From NCBI GenBank assembly GCA_032433765.1, contig JAVIAB010000024.1:8366821-8430820 (forward strand): a stretch of 64,000 bases of DNA, read 5' to 3'. The stretch is from Megaustenia siamemsis (lineage: Eukaryota; Mollusca; Gastropoda; Stylommatophora; Ariophantidae). Position numbers and translations under genes: made by a program. A model generated the notes under the pieces. That model saw only the letters and a list, made by a program, of their open reading frames with translations, searched no databases and had not been told where the DNA came from. This document shows positions 40,306-52,516 of this stretch, in pieces; the first letter of the stretch is position 1, and the number at the start of each line of letters is the position of its first letter.

Positions 40306-42255
40306 AATCTGGCTGTACAGATGATTGGTGGGCGAATGGCTGTACAGATGATTGGTGGGAAAATAGCTGTACAGATGATTGGTGGGCGAATGGCTGTACA
40401 GATGGTTGGTGGGCGAATGGCTGTACAGATGATTGGTGGGAAAATAGCTGTACAGATGATTGGTGGGCGAATGGCTGTACAGAAGATTGGTGGGAAAATA
40501 GCTGTACAGATGATTGGTGGGCAAATGGATGTACAGATGATTGGTGGGAAAATAGCTGTACGGATGATTGGTGGGCGAATGGCTGTACAGATGATTGGTG
40601 GGAAAATAGCTGTACGGATGATTGGTGGGCGAATGGCTGTACAGATGATTGGTGGGAAAATAGCTGTACAGATGATTGGTGGGAAAATGGATGTACAGAT
40701 GATTGGTGGGCGAATGGCTGTACGTATGATTGGTGGGCGAATGGCTGTACAGATGATTGGTGGGCGAATGGCTGTACAGATGATTGGTGGGCAAATGGAT
40801 GTACGTATGATTGGTGGGCGAATGGCTGTAAGTATGATTGGTGGGCGAATGGCTGTACAGATGATTGGTGGGGAAATGGATGTACGTATGATTGGTGGGC
40901 GAATAACTGTACGTATGATTGGTGGGCGAATGGCTGTACGTATGATTGGTGGGCGAATGGCTGTACGTATGATTGGTGGGCGAATGGCTGTACGTATGAT
41001 TGGTGGGCGAATGGCTGTACAGATGATTGGTGGGCGAATGGCTGTACAGATGATTGGTGGGCGAATGGCTGTACAGATGATTGGTGGGCAAATGGATGTA
41101 CAGATGATTGGTGGGCAAATGGAGGTATAGATGATTGATGGGCAAATGGATGTACAGATGATTGGTGGGCAAATGGATGTACAGATGATTGGTGGGCAAA
41201 TGGATGTATAGATGATTGGTGGGCAAATGGATGTATAGATGATTGGTGGGCAAATGGATGTATAGATGATTGGTGGGCAAATGGATGTACAGATTATTGG
41301 TGGGTAAATGGCTGAACAGATGATTGGTGGGCAAATGGCTGAACAGATTATTGGTGGGCAAATGGCTGAACAGATGACTGGTGGGCAAATGGCTGTACAG
41401 ATGACTGGTGGGCAAATGGCTGAACAGATTATTGGTGGGCAAATGGCTGTACAGATTATTGGTGGGCAAATGGCTGTACAGATTATTGGTGGGCAAATGG
41501 CTGTACAGATGACTGGTGGGCAAATGGCTGAACATATGATTGGTGGGCAAATGGCTCTAAAGATGACTGACGGACAAAAGGCTGTAGAGGTGACTGGTAG
41601 GGAAATGGCTGTACTGTTGAATGGTGTGCACATGGCTCTACAGATGGCTGTCGGGCAAATGGCTGTACAGATGGATGTCGGGCAAATGGCTATACAGATG
41701 GCTGTCGGGCAAATGGCTGTACAGATCACTGACGGACAAATGGCTGTAGAGGTGATTGGTGTGTAAATGGCTGTACAGATGGTTGGTGTGTAAATGGCTG
41801 TACAGATCACTGACGGACAAATGGCTGTAGAGGTGACTGGTAGGGAAATGGCTGTACAGATGATTTGTGTGCAAATGGCTCTACAGATGTATGTCGGGCA
41901 AATGGCTGTACAGATGGCTGTCGGGCAAAAGGCCCTGCAGATGATAGGTGGGCAAATGGCTGTACAGATGGCTGACGGGCAAATGGCTGTACTGATGACC
42001 GGTGGGTAAATGGCTGCACAGATGACTGACGGGCAAATAGCTGTACAAATGATTGGTGGGCAAATGGCTTTACAGATGACTGACGGACAAATAGCTTTAC
42101 TGATGACCGGTGGGTAAATGTCTGCACAGATGACTGTCGGGCAAATGGCTGTACAGATGATTGATAGGCAAATGGCTGTACAGATGGCTGGTGGGCAAAT
42201 GGCTGTACAGATGGCTGGTGGGCAAATAGCTGTAGAGATGTCTGGTAGCGAAATG
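40306..42255. repeat. 27-bp minisatellite, ~72 units
   Basis: The unit is CTGTACAGATGATTGGTGGG plus CGAATGG, with AAAATAG, CAAATGG and TGTCGGG variants. The 27-bp length leaves several frames open on both strands (one of 683 codons), all of pure repeat. Variants alternate in the left part and become diverse to the right. Confidence 0.96.
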
Positions 42256-42525
42256 GCTGTAAACGCCGAAGGTAGAGTACCATGTTGCCTAACCCAAACG
42301 TTAAACCAAAATAAAATAGATTGCGTTAGTGATGAACAGTGATAAAAATACACATAGAGGTTTTTAATATTACTTGAGAAACATTGTAGTTTTATTGGGG
42401 CGCTAATTAAGGGGAGATCACTTTAATCTATGTCCCTAAACTAGGAAGTTACTGCATATTTATTAATTGTCTTGTAATAGTCATTGTATTTCTTTTTATT
42501 TGCGTCCCATTATTAGAACGACCCA
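42256..42525. other. Spacer between two minisatellites
   Basis: About 270 bases of non-repeated AT-rich sequence with no gene. Confidence 0.6.
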
Positions 42526-44548
42526 GTACTAGCGTTCTCTCTACAATCTGTTGCCCCAATACTTGTGATCTCTCTACAATCTGTTGCCCCAGTACTTGTG
42601 ATCTCTCTACAATCTGTTGCCCCAATACTTGTGATCTCTCTACAATCTGTTGCCCCAATACTTGTGATCTCTCTACAATCTGTTGCCCCAGTACTAGCGA
42701 TCTCTCTACAATCTGTTGCCCCAATACTTGTGATCTCTCTACAATCTGTTGCCCCAGTTCTAGCGATCTCTCTACAATCTGTTGCCCCAATACTTGTGAT
42801 CTCTCTACAATCTGTTGCCCCAGTACTTGTGATCTCTCTACAATCTGTTGCCCCAATACTTGTGATCTCTCTACAATCTGTTGCCCCAATACTTGTGATC
42901 TCTCTACAATCTGTTGCCCCAATACTTGTGATCTCTCTACAATCTGTTGCCCCAATACTTGTGATCTCTCTACAATCTGTTGCCCCAGTACTAGCGATTT
43001 TTCTACAATCTGTTGCCCCAGTACTAGCGATCTCTCTACAATCTGTTGCCCCAGTACTAGCGATCTCTCTACAATCAGTTGTCCCAGTACTAGCGACCTC
43101 TCTACAATCAGTTGCCCCAGTACTAGCGATCTCTCTACAATCAGTTGCCCCAGTACTAGCGATCTCTCTACAATCAGTTGTCCCAGTACTAGCGACCTCT
43201 CTACAATCTGTTGTCCCAGTACTAGCGATCTCTCTACAATCTGTTGTCCCATTACTAGCGATCTCTCTACAATCGGTTGTCCCATTACTAGCGATCTCTC
43301 TACAATCGGTTGTCCCATTACTAGCGATCTCTCTACAATCAGTTGCACCATTACTAGCGATCTCTGTACAATCGGTTGTCCCATTACTAGCGATCTCTCT
43401 ACAATCACAGTACTAGAGAACTCTCTACAATCCCAGTACTAGCGATCTCTCTAAAATCCCAGTACTAGCGATCTCTCTACAATCTGTTGTCCCAATACTA
43501 GCGATCTCTATACAATCCCAGTACTAGCGATCTCTCTACAATCTGTTGCCCCAGTACTAGCGATCTCTATACAATCCCAGTACTAGCGATCTCTCTACAA
43601 TCTGTTGCCCCAGTATTAGCGATCTCTCTACAATCCCAGTACTAGCGAACTCTCTACAATCCCAGTACTAGCAATCACTTTACAATCTCAGTACTAGTGA
43701 TCTTTCTACAATCTGTTGCCCCAGTACCAGCGATCTCTCTACAGTTTATTTCCCCAGTACTAGCGGTCTCTCTACAATCTGTTGCCCCAGTACTAGCGAT
43801 CTCTCTACAATATGTTGCCCCAGTACTAGCGATCTCTCTACAATCTGTAGCCCAAGTACTAGCGATCTCTCTACGATTTCAGTACTACCGATCTATCTAC
43901 AATCTCAGTACTAGCGATCTCTCTACAATCCCAGTACTAGCGATCTCTCTACAATCTGTTTCCCCAGTACTAGCGATCTCTCTACAATCTGTTGCCCCAG
44001 TACTAGCGATCTCTCTACAATCTGTTGCCCCAGTACTAGCGATCTCTACAATTTCAGTACTAGCGATCTCTCTCAATCTCAGTACTAGCGATCTCTTTAC
44101 AATCCCAGTACTAGCGATCTCTCTACAATCCTAGTACTAGCGATCTCTCTACAATCTCAGTACTAAAGATCTCTCTACAATTTCAGTACTTGCGATCTCT
44201 CTACAATCCCAGTACTAGCGATCTCTCTATAATCCCAGTACTAGCGATCTCTCTACAATCTCAGTACTAGCGATCTCTCTACAATCCCAGTACTAGCGAT
44301 CTCTCTACAATCCCAGTACTAGCGATCTCTCTACAATCCCAGTACTAGCGATCTCTCTACAATCCCAGTACTAGCGATCTCTCTACAATCCCAGTACTAG
44401 AGATCTCTCTACAATCCAAGTACTAGCGATCTCTCTACAATCCCAGTACTAGCGATCTCTCTACAATCCCAGTACTAGAGATCTCTCTACAATCCAAGTA
44501 CTAGCGATCTCTCTACAATCCCAGTACTAGCGATCTCTCTAGAATCTG
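42526..44548. repeat. 33-bp then 26-bp minisatellite
   Basis: The left part (to about 43,410) has 33-bp units AGTACTAGCGATCTCTCTAC plus AATCTGTTGCCCC. To the right, 26-bp units lacking TGTTGCC (AGTACTAGCGATCTCTCTAC plus AATCCC) mix in and then take over. Open frames in the 33-bp part are artefacts. Confidence 0.96.
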
Positions 44549-44749
44549 TTATCTGTGTGTACACCATGTAGTTAGACAAATTAATCCTGCAGGAGCTCCA
44601 ATGTTTATTAACGAGCGCTGGCAGTAAACTAATAACGTCCGTACCAAAATAAAATCTCACAACAGCTACGTCAGTTTGTATCGTCTGTGCCCAAATCGTG
44701 CCACGTAGAATAACAACTTGCACGATCTCCTCGAGTGAAACATAGACTA

Positions 44750-46859
44750 TAGCTCGTTTCAAATCATTTTCCCAACTTCAAAACGCTATTGCTCAGAAAC
44801 CGTTTGTTAAATACTGTTGAAATTTTCCAAATGTTATTAGAATGCAAAAGACCCTTTAAATGTATATTTAACAAATATCTTGCAGCTGCAGTTTTCTTAA
44901 AGCGGCGAATTTCTTTGATGTTTGTCAAAATTGTAAATTGTGAACCCCTAAATAATAGAAATTACCGTAGTTGCTGGTCTATGATTAATTTTCACTAGGT
45001 AAAGGCGTGGCCGTAATGGGGAAATAACTGAATAAGACAAAACACCAGGAGAATTATTGTCTGCTCAGTTCGAGGACGGACGATAATATCAAGGTATACC
45101 TGTATGTCCAATTTTCATAGTTGTGTGGTCCTGAAAAGGACCGTTTGTTGAACTAATTTAAGGTAATATAGGGGCCAACATTGTGGGGGCTATATACTTT
45201 CATTCTGAATCAGACGAGTCTAAAAGATTAATAACTGTTTGGGGTTGAATATTCCACAAACCATCATTTTTCCAATATTCCTCTTCCTGTTTTAAAACGT
45301 GGTCTTCACATTTAGCTCAATAATCTTTGTCTATATTTAATAAAGCGAGATTAGCAAGAGTCTTTACATCGCATATTTTGAATTTAGTATTTTCATCTGC
45401 CACTTGTCCTTTTAATTTTGCCCAGATTAGTTCTATTGGATTTAAATGACCATGGTAAGGTGGCAGCCTCAAACTTATATGACCGTGCTCTTGGATAATC
45501 TTATCTATTTGAAAAATCTTTGTCCTTTGTTTTTGCTTTACTAGAGATAGTAATTCAGGTTTTAAGTACATGTTATTAAATTGTATGTGCTCCTTTGTGA
45601 GCCATACCTTAATAGCATCTATTGTACTGGATGACGTCTGGACTTTATCTTCAAGTGCAACAACATTGTGGTACGCTGCATTGTCCATTATTAGGCAAGA
45701 TGGTCGATCTAGTGATGGGAGAACATAATTTTCAATCCAATGTCTAAATATGTGACCATTCATCTCAGAGTGATAATCCCGATTGTCTATGGATTTTGAA
45801 AGAAAAATGAGCTCTGCATTCTGTATTAGTCCATGTTGTCGACTACCTGCATGAGCAATTATCAAGCGCTGTCCTTTGCTGCTAGGTATTAATCTCTTAA
45901 TCTTTCCATCTGATGACTGCCATTCCCTTTGGTTAGTGTGGTGAGCATTGATCCATGTTTCATCCAAGTACACAATATCATAACCTTGCTTGTGCACCTC
46001 TTTTACTTCACGTAAGTACTTGCTTCTCATGACTACTATATGTGGCTTCTCACAGATGATGTTTCGTCCATTGGAATACTTTCTGAATGTAAAGCCTGCA
46101 GCTCTCACATTCCTCCATAATGTAGAATTTGATATTTCAATACTGTTGTTCTTTTTCAGCGAAATTTTTAATTTTCTTATTGTAACAGTTTCATTCATAC
46201 CCAACATTTTGCGAATTTCACTTCTAATAAGTTCACTGTCGAAATTATCCAACATTTTTGCTCTTCCTTGTGATTTTGTATATTTGGAACATTGACGGTC
46301 ACGTGCTTGAATCCAGCGATTAAATGACCGTTTAGATAAATCCAAAATGTGTCTTGTCCTATTCTCAGGGTTTTCTAAAGAATGAAATAATCTTCCTCGT
46401 TTAGCCTCTTTGCAAAAATAGTCATACATTTTTATTGCGATGTTTTGTCAACTGCAGAATTTCATTTTAAGACTCATGATAAATGTTACCGTTCTACGTC
46501 TCCACCTATGAATGAACGGAAATGGAACACACAATTTGTCATGTTTTTTACAAGTGTCTAATTGTGTCAAAAAACCACGAAGGCGTGCAAACGCGTCAAT
46601 TTTATTGTGTATGGATTTTTACTCGCTATTTTTAACTTAAAATACTGTAAACATTAAGTTTTGACTACATCAATGGGTCGTTATAAATTTATATAAATCA
46701 AATAAGCAACAATAATAACCAAATGTTTTTTGAAAATGAAATTAATTCACTGTTGGGTTCTAATCATTATAACTTTACATGCAAATTTTGAACAACTTAC
46801 AAAAAGTGGTTAAAAAGCTATCGATTTTAAAAGTTGGGCACGAGTTATGAAACAAGCTA
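44750..46859 (-). mobile_element. Nearly intact DDE_3 (Tc1/mariner-like) transposon
   Basis: A 2,110-bp element with imperfect terminal inverted repeats of about 35-45 bp. The left end starts TAGCTCGTTTCAAATC and the right end finishes GAAACAAGCTA. It is flanked by TA (44,748-44,749 and 46,860-46,861), the usual target of this superfamily. It carries one transposase on the minus strand. The matching internal-deletion derivative is at 28,404-29,100. Confidence 0.92.
45317..46429 (-). CDS. DDE_3-type transposase with premature TGA
   Basis: A 370-codon frame. Residues about 1-110 look like paired helix-turn-helix DNA-binding segments. The catalytic domain has D156 (YLDETW), D249 (CLIMDNAAYH) and E333 (HLNPIELIW). 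The three residues are intact, with 83 residues between the second Asp and the Glu; Tc1 and mariner proper have 34. An in-frame TGA lies seven codons before ATG 46,429. At codon 371 a TGA stands where related copies have TGG (45,317-45,319). Beyond it the frame stays open for 38 codons to 45,200, with REEE-YW-like and DSSDSE words matching the other copies. The protein is therefore probably truncated by one mutation. The long spacing recalls a family I remember as DD82E/Sailor; that name is not verified. Confidence 0.85.
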   Translation of the reverse strand: MYDYFCKEAKRGRLFHSLENPENRTRHILDLSKRSFNRWIQARDRQCSKYTKSQGRAKMLDNFDSELIRSEIRKMLGMNETVTIRKLKISLKKNNSIEISNSTLWRNVRAAGFTFRKYSNGRNIICEKPHIVVMRSKYLREVKEVHKQGYDIVYLDETWINAHHTNQREWQSSDGKIKRLIPSSKGQRLIIAHAGSRQHGLIQNAELIFLSKSIDNRDYHSEMNGHIFRHWIENYVLPSLDRPSCLIMDNAAYHNVVALEDKVQTSSSTIDAIKVWLTKEHIQFNNMYLKPELLSLVKQKQRTKIFQIDKIIQEHGHISLRLPPYHGHLNPIELIWAKLKGQVADENTKFKICDVKTLANLALLNIDKDY

Positions 46860-46861
46860 TA

Positions 46862-47108
46862 GTACTTACTTCCCCTATCCTGACACAAGTGTGAGTCAAT
46901 AGGAAAACATTTATCAATTCAGTTATAGGCTGGACCGAAAGCAGCTGCTGTCTCCCTCCTCAACACTTTTATTTACTTCTACCACTGGTGTTCTAAATTT
47001 GACAGCAACACAACTAGAGACTCATACATTATTGTGGTTTATTTATTTAGTTTTTGTGTTTTATTTATCATAGTCTTCTACACGGGGAGAGCAAGTTAGG
47101 TGAACTTA
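46862..47108. other. Spacer, nothing recognised
   Basis: Non-repeated sequence between the transposon and the next minisatellite. Confidence 0.6.
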
Positions 47109-47109
47109 A

Positions 47110-48335
47110 AGCGTGTCTAGATGACTGATGGAAAATAGCTGTCTAGATGACTGATGGGAAATGGCTGTCTAGATGACTGATAAGAAATGGCTGTATAGAT
47201 GACTGATGGGAAATAGATGTCTAGATGACTGATGGAAAATTGCTGTCTAGGTGACTGATGGGAAATAGCTGTCTAGATGACTGATGGGAAATAGCTGTCT
47301 AGATGACTGATGGGAAATAGCTGGCTAGACGACTGATGGGACATAGCTGTCTAGATGACTGATGGGAAATAGCTGTCTAGATGACTGATGAGAAATAGCT
47401 GTTTAGATGACTGGTAGGCAAATAGCTGTACAGATGATTGGTGGGCAAATAGGTGTACAGATGATTGGTGGGAAAATATGTGTATAGATGATTGGTGGGC
47501 AAATAGCTGTACAGATGACTGTCGGGCAAATGGCTGTACAGATGAATGGTGGGCAAATGACTGTCTAGATGACTGATGGGATATAGCTGTCTAGATGACT
47601 GGTAGGCAAATAGCTGTACAGATGATTGGAGGGCAAATATGTGTACAAATGATTGGTGGGCAAATAGCTGTACAGATGACTGTCGGGCAAATGGCTGTAC
47701 AGATGACTGGTGGGCAAATGACTGTCTAGATGACTGATGGGATATAGCTGTCTTGATGACTGATGGAAAATAGCTGTCTAGATGATTGATGGGAAATAGC
47801 TGTCTAGATGACTGATGGGAAATAGCTGTCTTGATGACTGATGGGAAATAGCTGGCTATATGACTGATGGGAAATAGCTGGCTAGATGACTGATGGGAAA
47901 TAGCTGTCTTGATGACTGATGGGAAATAGCTGTCTAGATGACTGATGGGAAATAACTGTCCAGATGTTTAATGGGAAATAGCTGTCTAGATGACTGATGG
48001 GAAATAGCTTTCTAGATGACTAATGGGAAATAGCTGTCTAGATGACTGATGGGAAATAGCTTTCTAGATGACTGATGGGAAATAGCTGTCTAGATGACTG
48101 ATGGGAAATAACTGTCCAGATGTTTAATGGGAAATAGCTGTCTAGATGACTGATGGGAAATAGCTTTCTAGATGACTAATGGGAAATAGCTGTCTAGATG
48201 ACTGATGGGAAATAGCTTTCTAGATGACTGATGGGAAATAGCTGTCTAGATGATTGATGGGAAATAGCTGTCTAGATGATTGATGGGAAATAGCCGTCTA
48301 GGTGGAACTCATGGGAAATTGTTTGTCCAGGTGAC
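47110..48335. repeat. 26-bp minisatellite, ~46 units
   Basis: The unit is TGTCTAGATGACTGATGGGA plus AATAGC. Two patches (about 47,410-47,560 and 47,600-47,730) carry 27-bp units (GTACAGATGATTGGTGGGCA) like those at 40.3-42.2 kb, so the two arrays are related. Longer blocks are themselves repeated (compare 47,930-48,080 with 48,090-48,240). Confidence 0.95.
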
Positions 48336-48339
48336 GGTT

Positions 48340-48778
48340 AGGAGAAATGGCTAAAATCCACAGAGTGGTGTAAATGTGTTTGTGTGCTTATTGTGGAAAC
48401 ATATATAGTGTGTTGTGTGCTAGTAGTGGGTGTATGTTTGGATGTGAGTGTGCTAGGTAGAGTGCAAGTGTATATATTTGTGTGATCTGGTGTTTCTGTC
48501 AATATCGTGTGTGTGTGTGTGTATTAGAAACAACCGGGGCATTGTGTGAACTTCGCTGACCTCTGAACAAAACAAGATGGTTCATGTGATACAAAGTTGT
48601 TTGTTTTCATCCAAAAGTGGCATTTTTGTTCAAATCTTGAAAACATTGACGTTTTTATGGATGACAAAGTCCTGGTACTTTCCCTTCATTCTCACAAATT
48701 GATATTTTATGGAAGCGGTCTAAAGTTGTGACACTAAAAGCACAAATGTAACATTTCAGATAATCAAACATATTTACG
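48340..48778. other. Spacer with GT-rich patch
   Basis: A degenerate GTGT-rich segment at 48,380-48,525, then unique sequence. No gene recognised. Confidence 0.6.
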
Positions 48779-48779
48779 T

Positions 48780-50312
48780 ATGATTGATATTTTAGCAGTT
48801 ACTCCAAGTAAAACAAATGATATTTTAGCAGTTACTGCAAGTAAAACAAATGATATTTTAGCCGTTACTGCAAGTAACACAAATAATAGTTTAGCAGTTA
48901 CTGCAAGTAAAACAAATGATATTTTAGCAGTTACTGCAAGTAAAACAAATGATATTTTAGCAGTTACTGCAAGTAAAACAAATGATATTTTAGCAGTTAC
49001 TGCAAGTAAAACAAATGATATTTTAGCAGTTACTGCAAGTAAAACAAATGATATTTTAGCAGTTACTGCAAGTAAAACAAATGATATTTTAGCAGTTACT
49101 GCAAGTAACACAAATGATATTTTAGCCGTTACTGCAAGTAAAACAAATGATATTTTAGCAGTTACTGCAAGTAAAACAAATGATATTTTAGCAGTTACTG
49201 CAAGTAACACAAATAATAGTTTAGTAGTTACTGCAAGTAAAACAAATGATATTTTAGCAGTTACTGCAAGTAACACAAATGATATTTTAGCAGTTACTGC
49301 AAGTAAAACAAATGATATTTTAGCAGTTACTGCAAGTAAAACAAATGATATTTTAAAAAATTACTCCAAGTAAAACAAATGATATTTTAGCAGTTACTGC
49401 AAGTAAAACAAATGATATTTTAGCCGTTACTCCAAGTAAAACAAATGATATTTTAGCAGTTACTCCAAGTAAAACAAATGATATTTTAGCCGTTACTCCA
49501 AGTAAAACAAATGATATTTTAGCCGTTACTCCTAGTAAAACAAATGATATTTTAGCCGTTACTCCAAGTAAAACAAATTATATTTTAGCAGCTACTGCAA
49601 GTAAAACAAATGATATTTTAGCAGTTACTCCAAGTAAAACAAATTATATTTTAGCAGCTACTGCAAGTAAAACAAATGATATTTTAGCAGTTACTCCAAG
49701 TAAAACAAATTATATTTTAGCAGCTACTGCAAGTAAAACAAATGATATTTTAGCAGTTACTCCAAGTAAAACAAATTATATTTTAGCAGCTACTGCAAGT
49801 AAAACAAATGATATTTTAGCAGTTACTCCAAGTAAAACAAATTATATTTTAGCAGCTACTGCAAGTAAAACAAATGATATTTTAGCAGTTACTCCAAGTA
49901 AAACAAATGATATTTTAGCAGCTACTGCAAGTAAAACAAATGATATTTTAGCAGCTACTGCAAGTAAAACAAATGATATTTTAGCAGCTACTGCAAGTAA
50001 AACAAATGATATTTTAGCAGTTACTCCAAGTAAAACAAATGATATTTTAGCAGCTACTGCAAGTAAAACAAATGATATTTTAGCAGTTACTGCAAGTAAA
50101 ACAAATGATATTTTAGCAGTTACTCCAAGTAAAACAAATGATATTTTAGCAGTTACTCCAAGTAAAACAAATGATATTTTAGCAGTTACTCCAAGTAAAA
50201 CAAATGATATTTTAGCAGTTACTGCAAGTAACACAAATAATAGTTTAGTAGTTACTGCAAGTAAAACAAATGATATTTTAGCAGTTACTGCAAGTAACAC
50301 AAAGATCAGTGA
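48780..50312. repeat. 33-bp minisatellite, ~46 units
   Basis: The unit is AGCAGTTACTGCAAGTAAAA plus CAAATGATATTTT. Variants (CTCCAAG, GCCGTT, GCAGCTACT, AACACAAATAATAG) form higher-order patterns; for example, GTTACTCC and GCTACTGC units alternate at about 49,590-49,860. Confidence 0.96.
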
Positions 50313-50459
50313 TCGATAAATCTGATAATTCTGGGGATTGTAATATTCAATTTGTAGCCATAATAGAGTTTCTTTTTTTAATTTTAGGATGTAGGTTATT
50401 CTAATTACCTTGAATAAATACTAAGACAGGAAGATGATGTAAAATATTTGTTTCAACAG

Positions 50460-50915
50460 AAACGATAAAGAGAGTTCTTATATGTGATGTAGATGAGTCT
50501 TAACATATGGATGTGAATCATGGTCAATAGATCAATAGACAAGAGAATTACTGGAGGCTGTAGAAATATGGTTTTGCAGAAAAATATTGTGAATACCATG
50601 GACAGCTAAAAAGAGTAATGTAGATGTTCCGAAAGAGGCCAAAGTAAAAAGAGAGCTAACATCCAATATTAAGAAGAAACAATCATCATTTCTTATCTTT
50701 GCAATGAGAAGGGAACAGCTGGAATATATTGTGACAATTGGGAATATTAAGGGACAAAGAGATAGAGTGAAGCAAAGAGAAAAGATACCAGACAGCTTAA
50801 GAGAACGGCTTGGCAGAAGGTCAACAACAGAAATCATGAATAACTGTCAACATTGAAGGTTGTGGAGAGACATGATCACCTACTGCTGCTGGCATGGTCC
50901 TTAATGATGAATTGT
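50460..50915 (+). mobile_element. RTE-like LINE 3' end
   Basis: TYGCESWSID-like start, LLEAVEIWFCRKILxIPWTAKKSNVDV, LTSNIKKKQSSFLIFAMRREQLEYIVTIG, LRERLGRRSTTEI, then a degraded AATGATGAATTGTGATG tail. Frameshifts present. Confidence 0.8.
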
Positions 50916-50974
50916 GATGTTGCACAGAAAACAGCGACATTGTCATGTTGTAATTTGTAGGTGGATGGACAAGG

Positions 50975-51512
50975 TATGCTCATTGGTATTAATTAGTAGT
51001 TCAGTCAAGGTATGCTCACTGGTATTAATTAGTAGTTCAGTCAAGGTATACTCACTGATATTAATTAGTAGTTCAGTCAAGGTATGCTCACTGATATTAA
51101 TTAGTAGTTCAGTCAAGGTATGCTCACTGATATTAATTAGTAGTTCAGTCAAGGTATGCTCACTGATATTAATTAGTAGTTCAGTCAAGGTATGCTCACT
51201 GATATTAATTAGTAGTTCAGTCAAGGTATACTCACTGATATTAATTAGTAGTTCAGTCAAGGTATGCTCACTGATATTAATTAGTAGTTCAGTCAAGGTA
51301 TGCTCACTGATATTAATTAGTAGTTCAGTCAAGGTATGCTCACTGATATTAATTAGTAGTTCAGTCAAGGTATACTCACTGATATTAATTAGTAGTTCAG
51401 TCAAGGTATGCTCACTGATATTAATTAGTAGTTCAGTCAAGGTATGCTCACTGATATTAATTAGTAGTTCAGTCAAGGTATACTCACTGATATTAATTAG
51501 TAGTTCATTGAA
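50975..51512. repeat. 36-bp minisatellite, 15 units
   Basis: Very uniform units of ATTAATTAGTAGTTCAGTCA plus AGGTATGCTCACTGAT. The only recurrent difference is TATGC or TATAC. The uniformity suggests recent expansion. The 36-bp length leaves frames open on both strands. Confidence 0.97.
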
Positions 51513-51680
51513 GTGTAGTGATATATTTTAATGGTGAAGCATAGTTCATATAGCCTCGGTTCATCTGCACATTTTGTTCTGCCAAATGAAGACCTAAAAG
51601 AACGTTGAGAAGCGTTAGTCTTCTTAGAGAAGTGTTCTCTAATTGATCCATTGTCGACATGATGCATCTCTCATAGAGCC

Positions 51681-51794
51681 ACGATGTCCATATTCAATCT
51701 TTCTACTCTGTTATTTATTATGTCACTTCTACGGACAGACGTTACTGATCTGCTCAGTCTCTACAGAGAGACCGGAATTTACTGTCCTGATGAG
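51681..51794 (+). CDS. Candidate signal-peptide exon, weak
   Basis: An ATG at 51,684 opens a frame beginning MSIFNLSTLLFIMSLL, hydrophobic and signal-like. The frame reaches a possible donor GTAATT at about 51,795 after PDE. It lies just upstream of copy B. No homologue, acceptor partner or copy-A counterpart was seen, so it may be chance. The frame also runs on to a stop at 51,998. Confidence 0.2.
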
Positions 51795-51974
51795 GTAATT
51801 TGCTATTCAAGAGGCTGGGACCATCATAAATTTACAAATTGTTTGATTTCGAGTTGGTTTTACACTTTGACATGTACATGGTGTTTCCATAACACACGTC
51901 GAGGCGAACATTCTGAGATTTTTCAGGAATTAATATCGTTCTTTTCGGTGAAATTTATTTACAAAGAACACATT

Positions 51975-52467
51975 TGGGCTACATTATGTACAAGCTGATT
52001 CCACAAACACAGTGTGAACAAGGAATAAATAAACTCTGACTGAAGCATCGGTAGCGTCTATGTCGAGCAGGTTGTCAGGGGTTAAAGCAGCAAAAACAGG
52101 CATCACAGAAAGTTGTTCCAGTCAAGCCCGTACAACAGACGAAAGTCAAACAACAATCGATGTATCTGGGAAAAGAATGTTCGAAAACGGATACCATCTT
52201 AGACAAGTTTAAATAATATCTATCTGAAAGCTCAGTGAGTATTCTAATGTAATTCTGTACAAAACAAATCTCGGACAATTCATTATATTCGACTTTCTAC
52301 TTTACCTACAAGGTAAGTCGAGTATCAAGTTTCATTAACACCCTGGAGCATGTTTTCTGTGTAACAATGTCACTGTTGATCTTTACCCGTGCCACGCAGA
52401 TAAAACCATCCAGTATATTTTTTCGGGTATCTGTTTCTCGCACTATCAATCCCTCTCCCTCCCTCCC

Positions 52468-52516
<49 letters not shown>

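Noticed and set aside
40302..42353. 683- and 423-codon frames on the minus strand, 287 on the plus strand
   Set aside because: All lie in one 27-bp minisatellite; several frames are open at once on both strands, with no domain.
42449..43416. 319- and 283-codon repeat proteins on opposite strands
   Set aside because: 33-bp minisatellite artefacts.
48764..50300. Long frames in the 33-bp array
   Set aside because: Repeat of AT-rich 33-bp units; open on both strands.
50914..51531. 205- and 177-codon frames
   Set aside because: 36-bp minisatellite, open on both strands.
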